Source: an uncultured Prochlorococcus sp. (GTDB lineage: Bacteria; Cyanobacteriota; Cyanobacteriia; PCC-6307; Cyanobiaceae). Taken from it: DNA of 64,000 nt. A program made the translations under genes and the position numbers. The notes under the pieces were generated by a model that saw nothing but the letters and a program-made list of their open reading frames with translations, made no database searches and was not told the DNA's origin. The stretch covers positions 95,290 through 159,289 of the forward strand of contig CACPKH010000001.1 of assembly GCA_902634515.1 (NCBI GenBank), read 5' to 3'. Each line of letters starts with the position of its first letter. The stretch's first letter is position 1. Below, piece after piece: positions 31,344 to 39,873 of this stretch.

Positions 31344-31616
31344 ATGCCTAGATATTATTGTCCATATTGCTTTGACAAGAAGGCCACTATATTTTTAGAA
31401 AATCAAGATGACTATTTTTGTAGCATATGTGGAGAGAAGCTTGAGAGAAAACCGTCTATAAGAATCACTCAAATTATTTCTTTGTTGATTGTTTTGGGAT
31501 TAGTCTCACCTTTATCACTATTTTTACTTAGTGCCATTAAAGATAATAATAAAAACGTGCCTGTCAAGAAAAATTATGATTTAACCTTAGCGCTACCTTA
31601 TGCAATGGTAGTTTGA
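31344..31616 (+). CDS. Membrane-anchored zinc-ribbon protein
   Basis: A 90-residue protein with an N-terminal zinc ribbon (YYCPYC at 5-9 and FCSICGEKL at about 31-34), one hydrophobic span (IISLLIVLGLVSPLSLFLL) and a short distal tail. The 4-Cys ribbon plus single span is common among small cyanobacterial proteins of unknown role. Confidence 0.65.
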   Translation: MPRYYCPYCFDKKATIFLENQDDYFCSICGEKLERKPSIRITQIISLLIVLGLVSPLSLFLLSAIKDNNKNVPVKKNYDLTLALPYAMVV

Positions 31617-31647
31617 TCCAATAACCTATAGGAATATTTAGTTACTA

Positions 31648-31938
31648 TTGCGCTCTAGATATTTATTTGCTTTTCTTATAAAAGACCTAGATATTTCCAT
31701 AGTGATCGATCAAAGGCCTGATAGCCCCTTACCTAAGACCTTCTCAATTGAGCAATTGGCTAGGAATTATAGGGAAAAGATTTCTAAATTATCCTCTGAT
31801 AACACTCCCTCTGAGAATAATGAGAAAAATCCAAGAAATTTCCCTGAGATGGAAAAGTATAATTCCGTATTGAAAAGTATACAGAATACTAGCCACTGGG
31901 CTAATAGACAATTTTATGAATATTTTGATGTTGCATAA
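31648..31938 (+). CDS. Hypothetical protein, 96 aa
   Basis: TTG start. A hydrophobic stretch near the N-terminus is followed by a polar, Asn/Ser/Glu-rich region (SSDNTPSENNEKNPRNFPEM) and an aromatic end (SHWANRQFYEYFDVA). No family recognised; the start codon is uncertain. Confidence 0.45.
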   Translation: MRSRYLFAFLIKDLDISIVIDQRPDSPLPKTFSIEQLARNYREKISKLSSDNTPSENNEKNPRNFPEMEKYNSVLKSIQNTSHWANRQFYEYFDVA

Positions 31939-31955
31939 TAATCTTCTTTAATTAA

Positions 31956-32324
31956 TTATATATATTTTTTATTTCCTTTCTCATTGAGAATAAAAACCCC
32001 TCCCTTTGGTCCTTTGAAGTAAAGCTTTCCATTGAGTTTAGACTTCCCATGTTTTCTTAGCCTTGTTTTATGAATATCTGCCTTTTCTCTGAGGTCTATT
32101 TCTCTATCAGACTTGTAAAATTCTATATCTTTTTCAGGGTTGATAAGTAATATATTTGACTCCTGATCTTTATATCTTTTTAAAAGACGATTACGACTAT
32201 TTGCTTTTCTTTTAATTTCAGATAATCTAAAAATTGATCTATGAGCTGCTAAACTTTTGAAGTAAGAATATAAACTGAAACTAAATATTGAGATTAAAGT
32301 AATCAATCCAATATAACGACTCAT
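31956..32324 (-). CDS. Membrane-anchored protein with C-terminal GPKGG (PBCV basic adaptor-like) motif
   Basis: A 122-residue protein: N-terminal span (YIGLITLISIFSFSLYSYF), a strongly basic central region (KRKANSRNRLLKRYKDQE, RKHGKSK) and the end LYFKGPKGGVFILNEKGNKK. That last block fits the short PBCV-specific basic adaptor domain (GPKGGxxYxxxxGxKxY) found in algal viruses and some bacteria. Function unknown. Confidence 0.55.
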   Translation of the reverse strand: MSRYIGLITLISIFSFSLYSYFKSLAAHRSIFRLSEIKRKANSRNRLLKRYKDQESNILLINPEKDIEFYKSDREIDLREKADIHKTRLRKHGKSKLNGKLYFKGPKGGVFILNEKGNKKYI

Positions 32325-32413
32325 GCTAAAGCTTTGATTCTTAATTGATTTAAGCAGAATTTTTTAACTTTGCCAGTAATATGATTAGATTAAGCCTTTA
32401 AAAATTAATTACT

Positions 32414-32641
32414 TCATGACTTTAATATTATATCTATGTCAAAGCCAAGATTACTTTTCTTTGAAAGTATTTCTTTTTTAAGAAATCCCTTCTTAAAAAT
32501 AGAAAGCAAGATAATTATAGACTCTATAAATAAAATGAATGCCATAAGAATATAGAAAATTGTTAGCGAAACTGGACTATCCTCCTTTAGGAAGTCTCCT
32601 ATATTTTTCGAAATATTCTTGTTTTTGTTTAGTTCTTTCAA
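32414..32641 (-). CDS. Small membrane protein, 75 aa
   Basis: Polar basic N-terminus (KELNKNKNISKNIGDFLKED), a hydrophobic span (LTIFYILMAFILFIESIIILLS) and a Lys-rich tail. No family recognised. It is downstream of the PfkB kinase gene on the same strand. Confidence 0.45.
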   Translation of the reverse strand: MKELNKNKNISKNIGDFLKEDSPVSLTIFYILMAFILFIESIIILLSIFKKGFLKKEILSKKSNLGFDIDIILKS

Positions 32642-32678
32642 GATTTTCTTGATTTAATTAATTCGATGTTTTTGTGAA

Positions 32679-33518
32679 TTATAGGTAAGGACCAAAATGT
32701 GTCGAACAAATTGCACCACATTTTGCTCCAAGTTTTATTGCTTCTTTAATTCCTAATCCTGCTGCAATTCCGGTAGTTACTCCAGCAGCAAAGCTATCTC
32801 CGCATCCATATGAGTCAACTAGAGGAGAAGGAGCGTGAAATGCTTTATATTTTCCACCTGGGAAAGATTCTCCTCCATCTGAACCTTTTGTAAGAATAAC
32901 TAATTTTGGTTTTTTCTTTAGTTGTTTCATTGGAACTTGTTCATCAGGGTCAAGAGCGCTGCTAATCAAAGCGTCTAGTTCAATATTTGCTTTTTGTATC
33001 TCTTGGATTTTTACTCTTGGAGTTGCAACTACTGTCTTCGCTGCTCTGCAAAGTTGAAGACCTTTGGCATTGGTTGCCGTAATAAAAATACCGTCGAAAC
33101 TTTTCAGTATTTGCCATGGCAGATCATCTTCTGCATTAGGTTGCAATCTATTCCCCATGACAGTTATAGATCTCTCCTTTTTTTTATCTATAAAGCTTAT
33201 TCCTTTTCTAGTGGGCTGATCTTTCCAAGCTACATGTAATTTAAGGTTATGCTCGTTCAATTTTGAATAACTTTCTCTACCTAAGGAATCATTGCCTAAT
33301 GCTGTAAAAAAGTGAACTTCTTTATTAATGAGTGTACTCATTTTTATTGCTGAAACAGCTCCACCCCCTGCAGGTTCTTCTTTATGTCTAATTGAATGAG
33401 TAATAATTCCTGCTTTTGGAAGATTGTCTACTTCTATAAAAGTCATCCATTCAACATGACCAACTACAGCAAGTTTTAGGTCTTTAAATTTTTTTTGTCC
33501 TTTAGTGCTATCTACCAT
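32679..33518 (-). CDS. PfkB-family carbohydrate kinase
   Basis: A 279-residue kinase from the ATG at 33518 (the longer frame reaches 33581 and adds a hydrophobic, unlikely N-terminus). Ribokinase-fold signatures are GGGAVSAIKMSTL, FFTALGNDSLG and the catalytic/anion-hole motif DSYGCGDSFAAGVTTGIAAG (GxGD with the base Asp). The sugar or nucleoside substrate cannot be told. The motif has Cys where most members have Ala. Confidence 0.87.
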   Translation of the reverse strand: MVDSTKGQKKFKDLKLAVVGHVEWMTFIEVDNLPKAGIITHSIRHKEEPAGGGAVSAIKMSTLINKEVHFFTALGNDSLGRESYSKLNEHNLKLHVAWKDQPTRKGISFIDKKKERSITVMGNRLQPNAEDDLPWQILKSFDGIFITATNAKGLQLCRAAKTVVATPRVKIQEIQKANIELDALISSALDPDEQVPMKQLKKKPKLVILTKGSDGGESFPGGKYKAFHAPSPLVDSYGCGDSFAAGVTTGIAAGLGIKEAIKLGAKCGAICSTHFGPYL

Positions 33519-33645
33519 AATCATAAATAGCAAGATTATTAGATAACTTACTCTACAAGTATAGCTAAAATTATTAATCAAAGGTATTTAGATATTGTCT
33601 TTTATAGGCTATATTTAAAAATTATTTTTTAAACCCAAATTTATT

Positions 33646-34026
33646 ATGAACATTCCCAAGAACTTTCTAAGTTCTATTTATCTTATATTTGCTTTCTTTG
33701 GAGCAATATTACCTACTCTAGCTAATATACAATTTATTCAAGACTATGGTTTGAATTTTGATATAGCTCTTTTTATTAAAATGGCAAATATTAATCCTGC
33801 AGCAAGGTCTCTTTCAAGAGATTTAGCAATATCTTCATCTGCTTTTCTATTATGGATTATTGTTGAGTCTAGAAGAATAGGTGTTAAGAATATGTGGCTT
33901 ATCTACTTCAGTACATTTACCATTGCTTTTGCCTTCTCAGCACCATTATTTCTATTCTTGAGGGAAAGGCGTCTGATTGAAATTGAAGATTCTAAAAAAT
34001 CACTAGATGACTTTCCTAATAATTAA
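33646..34026 (+). CDS. DUF2834 membrane protein
   Basis: A 126-residue protein with three hydrophobic helices: residues about 8-28, 62-76 (SSSAFLLWIIVESRRIGVKN) and 85-103. The W-x-x-x-E-x-R-R block between helices 2 and 3 is typical of DUF2834. Function unknown. It converges on the MFS gene (1-bp gap). Confidence 0.72.
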   Translation: MNIPKNFLSSIYLIFAFFGAILPTLANIQFIQDYGLNFDIALFIKMANINPAARSLSRDLAISSSAFLLWIIVESRRIGVKNMWLIYFSTFTIAFAFSAPLFLFLRERRLIEIEDSKKSLDDFPNN

Positions 34027-34027
34027 T

Positions 34028-35287
34028 TTAGGTCTTTATTTTTATTTCTCTTGCCAATGGAAGCATTAAAAAGAATATTAAACCTGAAAAAAACCATAAA
34101 TAAGTAGCATGACCATTCAAGTCTAATAATTTCCCTGAAATCCATGGAGCCAAAGAGGCACTTATACCAAAGCATTGTGAGTATATTGCCATTGATAAAC
34201 CACGATTTTTACTGGGTGAAATTTGTATAACTGCTTCTGTAGCTGTTGGTAGAAAAGAAGCTAAACCTATAGAAACAAAAAATAGGCCTATACCTGTAAA
34301 TATAAGCCCATTAGTGTATAAACTAGAAATGCATAGTGCAAGGTTACCTATAAAAAAACTTATCATGCTTAATGTTAAGCCATAGCTTATATTCTTTCTT
34401 GTTAGCCAACTTCCTAGAGGCCATTGAATGATCAACAATAAAGTTAATTGAATGGCAATCAAAAAACCTGTAGAACTTTCATTTATAGCAGGTCTATTAA
34501 TACCACCTCTGACTAAATCAAGAGGTAATGCGCTCTGAAGTAATGAGAGCATTCCTGTTGAGAAAATACTAATTATTAATATTGGTAAGAGTTTTGGTAA
34601 TAAATTGTACAAATCTATGAATGGTGTTCCTTTCTTATCAGTTAAATTGTTATCATTGCTTTTGCAGACTTGTTTTGATTGATTTCTAAGAATTCCTGCA
34701 CCTATTATTCTAATAAATATCAATAAGCTTATTATTTCTATAACATATATCAAACGTATGTAGCCTAATAAAGCTGCCAATGCCCCCAAGAGGGTTCCGA
34801 CGCTTACCCCTAATGCATCTGCAGTTCGAACAAGAGCATATCCCTTACTTGATTTATATCCTTCGCAAGTTATAGGTACAGCTATTTCAATTGATGGCCA
34901 ATAAATACCAGCTGCTGAACCTATAAGCAATTCGCCAAAAACAAACTGGTGATATTCATGGGAATTAATTAATATCAAATCAGCAATTATAGCTATTAGG
35001 GCTGAAATTTTTAGAAGAGCTGTATAAGTTGTACCTTTATCAAGATAATAACCAGTTATTAGTCTGGTTATAGTTCCAGCTATTGCTGCAAATGCTATTC
35101 CAGATCCTATTTGAGATGCAGATAATGAGAGACTGTTAAAAACTATAGGAGTTAAGTAAAGAACTCCTCCAGCTCCTATAGAGGCAGAAAGCCTGCTTTT
35201 CGTTAACAATCGCAGTTCCAAAGGGAATTGTCCCCACCACGATTTGAGATTTGACGTTGTCTTCAAAAGACTTGATAAGAAGAACAA
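34028..35287 (-). CDS. MFS transporter
   Basis: A 419-residue major facilitator with about 12 hydrophobic segments. The A-loop motif is GYYLDKGTTYTA between helices 2 and 3, and a second-half equivalent is WLTRKNISYGL. The substrate is not evident; drug or metabolite efflux is possible. The only long start is TTG at 35287; shorter TTG/ATG options are poor. Its 5' end overlaps the start region of the divergent hydrolase gene, so one or both true starts lie further in. Confidence 0.85.
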   Translation of the reverse strand: MFFLSSLLKTTSNLKSWWGQFPLELRLLTKSRLSASIGAGGVLYLTPIVFNSLSLSASQIGSGIAFAAIAGTITRLITGYYLDKGTTYTALLKISALIAIIADLILINSHEYHQFVFGELLIGSAAGIYWPSIEIAVPITCEGYKSSKGYALVRTADALGVSVGTLLGALAALLGYIRLIYVIEIISLLIFIRIIGAGILRNQSKQVCKSNDNNLTDKKGTPFIDLYNLLPKLLPILIISIFSTGMLSLLQSALPLDLVRGGINRPAINESSTGFLIAIQLTLLLIIQWPLGSWLTRKNISYGLTLSMISFFIGNLALCISSLYTNGLIFTGIGLFFVSIGLASFLPTATEAVIQISPSKNRGLSMAIYSQCFGISASLAPWISGKLLDLNGHATYLWFFSGLIFFLMLPLAREIKIKT

Positions 35288-36885
35288 TTGCTTTTGGTTT
35301 ATTAACCACCGTTTTGAGTGTTCATTTTAGCCTTGGTCAATCAAAGGCTGCTGAAAGAGTAGAGTTTCACTTCGAAGATATGACCTTTCCAGTTTCCATA
35401 AAGGAGTTGGATGATTGGAGTAAGGGAATTGACTTAGAAAGTAGGGATCAGAATCTTGGCTTGAGAAAGAACTCTGAACTATCGGTATGGTTGAACATGC
35501 TTGGGTTTCAGAATCGTTCTGCTTTATCCAGTTTCCTCAACACTCCTTTAGTGAAGGATCAAAGTATGTCTCGTCAACTTTTGAGAAGTTGGACAGGGAG
35601 AAAATTACTTGATGAGATAAGTGACTTAATTACTTTGGATGATGATAAAACTGGTACAAAAGTATTTAACACTTTTGAATCTTTACTTGAAAGCCAAGAA
35701 GAAGTTTCAACATTAGATCTATTAAAGGAATTGCCAGCTGAAGTCATTCATTTTGACTTGAATCAATGGGTTCAAGTAGTTAGCAAATGGAGAGATGAAT
35801 TGAAAAAGCAACAAAAGCTGCTAACCGATTTAAGAGAATTGAATTACAAACCCAGCGTTAATATCAATGCATCTGAGGCCTCAATTGGTGAACTTAAAGA
35901 GTCTAGTCATGAGTTTATTTTATTAGAAGTTCCGCATCGCAATCAAACCCTTAAATTAGAGATTTGGCAACCTCTCTCTAGAGAAAAAAATCGAGAAAGT
36001 TGGATAATTTTTATGCCTGGTTTAGGAGGAGATCAGCAGCACTTTCGATGGCTTGCTCGCAGTCTTAGTCATCAGGGATGGCCAGTAGTTATTCTGGATC
36101 ACCCTGGTAGTGATCATAGAGCTCTTAATTCTTTATTGGATGGGAGTCTTCCTGCTCCAGGAGGAGCAGAGGTCTTCCTTTATAGATTGGCTGACTTACA
36201 CTCGGTAATTAAGGCAAGGGAAGATGGACTGATAAATGTTGAAGGCCAAAAGGTTGTTCTCATGGGTCATTCGTTAGGTTCTCTAACATCGCTTTTAGCT
36301 TTAGGCGCTAAGCCTAAGGAAGGACTTTCGGAAAGATGCAAAGAAGCACTTGATGATCTATCTATTACAAATTTATCAAGATTTCTACAGTGTCAATTAG
36401 TTGATGTTCCTTTATTAGATCAGCCAGATATAAAAGATTTACAAGCAATTGTTGCTATTAATAGTTTTGGGAGCTTGCTTTGGCCTGATAAATCTAGTTT
36501 GGAGATTGAAGCTCCAGTTTTATTAACAGGAGGAACATTTGATCTAATTACACCATCATTAAATGAACAACTTGTACTAATGGTTTCAATTAATTCTAAT
36601 AAATATAATAGGGCCTTATTGATTGAAGGAGCTAGCCATTTTTCTCCTATAAGGGTTAAGGGCCAAACTGATAAATCTAAAGGTAAAGACCTATTTCAAT
36701 TAAGCGATGCTTTAGTAGGCTCTCACCCATTGTCAGTACAAAGTTTATTAGCTTCCGAAATAATTAGGTTCTTAGATCACCTTGAACTTAAAAAAGAAGT
36801 TGATGTTGTTACCAATGAAATAAATTCTAACTTAAGGTTTCATGTTATTGATAAACAAATTTCAGAGAATCTTATTGAGGATTAA
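35251..36885 (+). CDS. Exported DUF1400 alpha/beta hydrolase
   Basis: A 544-residue protein. TTG start options at 35251, 35257 or 35272; the last gives a clean signal peptide (IRRTIAFGLLTTVLSVHFSLG). N-terminal DUF1400 domain (AERVEFHFEDMTFPVSIKEL...), then an alpha/beta hydrolase domain with the oxyanion strand WIIFMPGLGGD, nucleophile elbow GHSLGS (about residues 339-344), an Asp in GGTFDLITP and a His in EGASHFSP. Periplasmic lipase/esterase-like; substrate unknown. Confidence 0.87.
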   Translation: MTLSSKDLIRRTIAFGLLTTVLSVHFSLGQSKAAERVEFHFEDMTFPVSIKELDDWSKGIDLESRDQNLGLRKNSELSVWLNMLGFQNRSALSSFLNTPLVKDQSMSRQLLRSWTGRKLLDEISDLITLDDDKTGTKVFNTFESLLESQEEVSTLDLLKELPAEVIHFDLNQWVQVVSKWRDELKKQQKLLTDLRELNYKPSVNINASEASIGELKESSHEFILLEVPHRNQTLKLEIWQPLSREKNRESWIIFMPGLGGDQQHFRWLARSLSHQGWPVVILDHPGSDHRALNSLLDGSLPAPGGAEVFLYRLADLHSVIKAREDGLINVEGQKVVLMGHSLGSLTSLLALGAKPKEGLSERCKEALDDLSITNLSRFLQCQLVDVPLLDQPDIKDLQAIVAINSFGSLLWPDKSSLEIEAPVLLTGGTFDLITPSLNEQLVLMVSINSNKYNRALLIEGASHFSPIRVKGQTDKSKGKDLFQLSDALVGSHPLSVQSLLASEIIRFLDHLELKKEVDVVTNEINSNLRFHVIDKQISENLIED

Positions 36886-37901
36886 TAGCTAACCCTTGGG
36901 TCTATTATTGCAATTAATAAATCAACCAATACGCCAATAGATACAACTAACATTGATATAACAACAACAATTCCCTGAACTATTGGGTAGTCTCGCTGAC
37001 TAATTGCTTCTTGCAGTTTAAGAGCTAAACCTGGCCATGAAAAAGTAATTTCTATTAGTAGTGCTCCTCCAATAAGGGATGCAATTGTCAAACCAGTTAT
37101 TGTGAGAACTGGAAGCATTGCATTTGGCAAAGCATGAAATAATAGGATTTGAGAATCCTTTAAACCCCTACTCTTAGCTGCTTCAATATGATCCATCTTT
37201 AGTGTTTTAGTTAAGTTTATTTTTAAAGATCTACTGAATATCCCACTTAATAAAATTCCCAATGTTGTAGCTGGCAATAATAAATGCCTAATGCTCATTT
37301 GTAGTAGGTTTAAATCTCCATTCTTTATACTATCTATTACTAAGAAACCACTTCCCGATGGTATTAATGAACCTGCTGGAAGCCTACCTCCTATAGGCAG
37401 CCATCCTAAAATTACAGAGAAGAAAAGTTGAAAAAGCATTGCTGCCCAGAAAGGTGGCAACGCATATGTGCCTATTCCATATAAACGACCTGCAAAATCA
37501 GCATTGCTTTCTGGCTTTGCCGTACCAGTAAAGCCAATACTAAAACCAATGATTGAGGCAATAATTAATGCAAAAAAACCCAATTCAATACTTGCTGGCA
37601 ATGACCTAGAAATGATTTGACTAACAGGTTCTTGGGTATTTAACGCTGTGCCTAAGTTTCCATGAATTAAATCATTTAAGAAATTGATATATTGATTAAA
37701 GAGAGGTTGATTTAATCCAAGCCTTTCTCTCATTGCTTCTCTGGCTATTTCATCAGCTCTATTACCAAGAATTGCATCTACAGGATCACCAGGAGCAATC
37801 CTCAGTAAAAGAAAGACCATAGTTGATATGAGCCATAGCATTATTGGGACTGAGGCCAGTCTGGAAGCAGCATATTTTGTAAGAGATCTAGATCTATTCA
37901 T
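36882..37901 (-). CDS. Dipeptide/oligopeptide-type ABC permease (DppB family)
   Basis: A 339-residue inner-membrane permease with six helices. Signature start (LWLISTMVFLLLRIAPGDPV) and the EAA loop (DHIEAAKSRGLKDSQILLFHALPNA). Its start overlaps the end of the substrate-binding protein gene by eight bases, so they form an operon. No DppC-type second permease or ATPases are adjacent; these must be encoded elsewhere or the importer is unusual. Confidence 0.92.
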   Translation of the reverse strand: MNRSRSLTKYAASRLASVPIMLWLISTMVFLLLRIAPGDPVDAILGNRADEIAREAMRERLGLNQPLFNQYINFLNDLIHGNLGTALNTQEPVSQIISRSLPASIELGFFALIIASIIGFSIGFTGTAKPESNADFAGRLYGIGTYALPPFWAAMLFQLFFSVILGWLPIGGRLPAGSLIPSGSGFLVIDSIKNGDLNLLQMSIRHLLLPATTLGILLSGIFSRSLKINLTKTLKMDHIEAAKSRGLKDSQILLFHALPNAMLPVLTITGLTIASLIGGALLIEITFSWPGLALKLQEAISQRDYPIVQGIVVVISMLVVSIGVLVDLLIAIIDPRVSY

Positions 37902-39495
37902 TTAGGTTCCTTTTTAGTTTTTCTAAAAGAAGCCTTCCACTTCCATCAAATTCAGGATAATTGAAGTCTGCCTGAGTCCATACTCTTGGCTTTACTAACC
38001 ATATAGGAATAATTGCTGATCCTTCTGCTGCAAGAATTTCAACTTTTTTTAGTATTTTGGTTCGTTCTGTTCCAGTTAAGGATTCACCTTTTTTAAGAGC
38101 ACTTTGTATTTCTGGTGTTGCCCAGAATGTTCCCCCATAAACGGCTTCTCCTTCCTTACAAACTTCTCCATCTATTTTTGAGCATTCTAATAATGGAGAA
38201 AGATATGCTTCAGGATCTGGATAGTCTCCTGTCCAGCCAAGTATTACAGCTTCAAAAGCACCTTCTGCAAGTCGCTTGTAAATAGTTGTTGACTCAACTC
38301 CGTTTAACTCAAGTATTAAACATTCTGAAAGATCTCTTTTTACTTGCTCTTGCCAAGTAAGAGCTAAAAGCTTATCTGCAGGAACATTTGATCGGAAAGT
38401 TATAGGAATTGATAATCTCTCATCTTCACAATAATTAGATTGCTTAAAAAGCTCCTTCGCATATTTAGGGTTGTATTCTGGCCAAGGAGAGATTTGTTCT
38501 TCTTTTAAGATAGGCGGAACAATTGACCTTAATGGTTCCCTTAAACCATAACTTACCTTTTCAGTAATTAAGTTTCTATTAATACTATAAGAAATAGCCT
38601 TCCTTAAGGTCTTATTGCTAAGAGGTAGGTTATTGCTTCTTAAAGCGATATATCCTATTTGCATGGCAGGCCCTATTCCTTCATTTAAGACACCTCTTTG
38701 AGATAATTTATTCAAAGCAAGTCTATGACCATCTTCTATTGAGTTAGATAAAAGGACATCGACTTGGCCACTCTTAATTGCACTAAAAAGAGATAAAGAA
38801 GTTTTATAGTTTATATAATCAATTCCTTGATTCGCAACTTTTTTATCCCAATAATTTTCAAAAGGGTCTAGGCTGAGTCCTTCTGGGGTAAAGCTAGTTA
38901 ATTTGTATGGACCAGTACCAATAAAAGTATTGTTTTTAAAAGTTTTATGATTTTCTGAATAAGATGTAGGAGAAACTGGAGTTAAATTAATTGATGTCAA
39001 TAAACCTTTAATAGAACTTGAAGGCCTTCTTAAATTAATACGTAGTAGGAATTTTTCTGGTGTTTCAATGCTTTTAATTCGATCACTAATTACATAATTC
39101 AGTGTTCCTATTTCTATAAACCTATTAAGGCTAAATGCCATGGCATAGGCGTCAAAGCGTGTACCATCATGGAAAAGTACGTCTTCTCTAAGAGGTATTA
39201 AGAGTGTCAAACCGTTTTTGCTAACTTTTGGCAAAGTTTTAGCTAATTTTGGTTCTAAAACACCTTTTGAATTGATCTCATAAAGAGTATCTCCTAATGA
39301 ACTTATAAGTTGAATAGCCAGTAACTTATTTGCTTGTGCTGGATCTATAGATTCTATCTTCCCTTTACTAGAAACAATAATTCTACTGTTGTCTCTTTTT
39401 TGGGCACATGAAATTAAAGATATAATAAATATCAGAACAGTTGATGAGGTGATTAATCTTCTAAATCTTTTGTTTTTTGGTAAGGATTTGAGCAA
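37894..39495 (-). CDS. Peptide-type ABC substrate-binding lipoprotein (DppA/OppA family)
   Basis: A 533-residue SBP_bac_5 protein. Lipoprotein signal with lipobox SLISC (Cys30). Family blocks: ESIDPAQANKLLAIQLISSL, VLFHDGTRFDAYAMAFSLNR, GTGPYKLTSF, LRKAISYSINRNLI, ILGWTGDYPDPEAYLSPLL. Expected to capture peptides or similar solutes in the periplasm for the overlapping permease. First gene of the operon; the ligand cannot be read from sequence. Confidence 0.92.
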   Translation of the reverse strand: MLKSLPKNKRFRRLITSSTVLIFIISLISCAQKRDNSRIIVSSKGKIESIDPAQANKLLAIQLISSLGDTLYEINSKGVLEPKLAKTLPKVSKNGLTLLIPLREDVLFHDGTRFDAYAMAFSLNRFIEIGTLNYVISDRIKSIETPEKFLLRINLRRPSSSIKGLLTSINLTPVSPTSYSENHKTFKNNTFIGTGPYKLTSFTPEGLSLDPFENYWDKKVANQGIDYINYKTSLSLFSAIKSGQVDVLLSNSIEDGHRLALNKLSQRGVLNEGIGPAMQIGYIALRSNNLPLSNKTLRKAISYSINRNLITEKVSYGLREPLRSIVPPILKEEQISPWPEYNPKYAKELFKQSNYCEDERLSIPITFRSNVPADKLLALTWQEQVKRDLSECLILELNGVESTTIYKRLAEGAFEAVILGWTGDYPDPEAYLSPLLECSKIDGEVCKEGEAVYGGTFWATPEIQSALKKGESLTGTERTKILKKVEILAAEGSAIIPIWLVKPRVWTQADFNYPEFDGSGRLLLEKLKRNLNE

Positions 39496-39534
39496 GGTGA
39501 ATTTATTAATAAGGATATGGAAGATATACCTTCT

Positions 39535-39762
39535 TTATCCTTTTATTGTGGGCAACGCGATCTCTTGAATAGGAATCTCAAATACTGGTGATCCTTTAGG
39601 TAATAAAGGCCATTGTCTAACCCAGCATTTTTCATGCTCATTATCTATTCCTATAATTTGGAATAGGTTTTCATCATTAATTAAGTGAACACAGTCACCT
39701 TGATGAAGTGAGTCCTTCTTTGGGTGGTCATATTTGGATTGAATTATTTTTCTTAAGTTCAT
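39535..39762 (-). CDS. Small conserved-looking hypothetical, 75 aa
   Basis: A soluble protein (HQGDCVHLINDENLFQIIGI, CWVRQWPLLPKGSPVFEIPI) with a beta-rich, SH3-like appearance. Similar small proteins are familiar in picocyanobacteria, but no function is known to me. It lies between hom and the peptide-transport genes, same strand. Confidence 0.65.
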   Translation of the reverse strand: MNLRKIIQSKYDHPKKDSLHQGDCVHLINDENLFQIIGIDNEHEKCWVRQWPLLPKGSPVFEIPIQEIALPTIKG

Positions 39763-39873
39763 AAACTTGTTCAGAATGAACTAATAGAAGAAAAGATCAG
39801 AAATTAATCAGAGTCATTTGACTCACTTACACAATTAACAAGTAATTGGTTGTTTTGCCAGCTTTAAGTTTGT

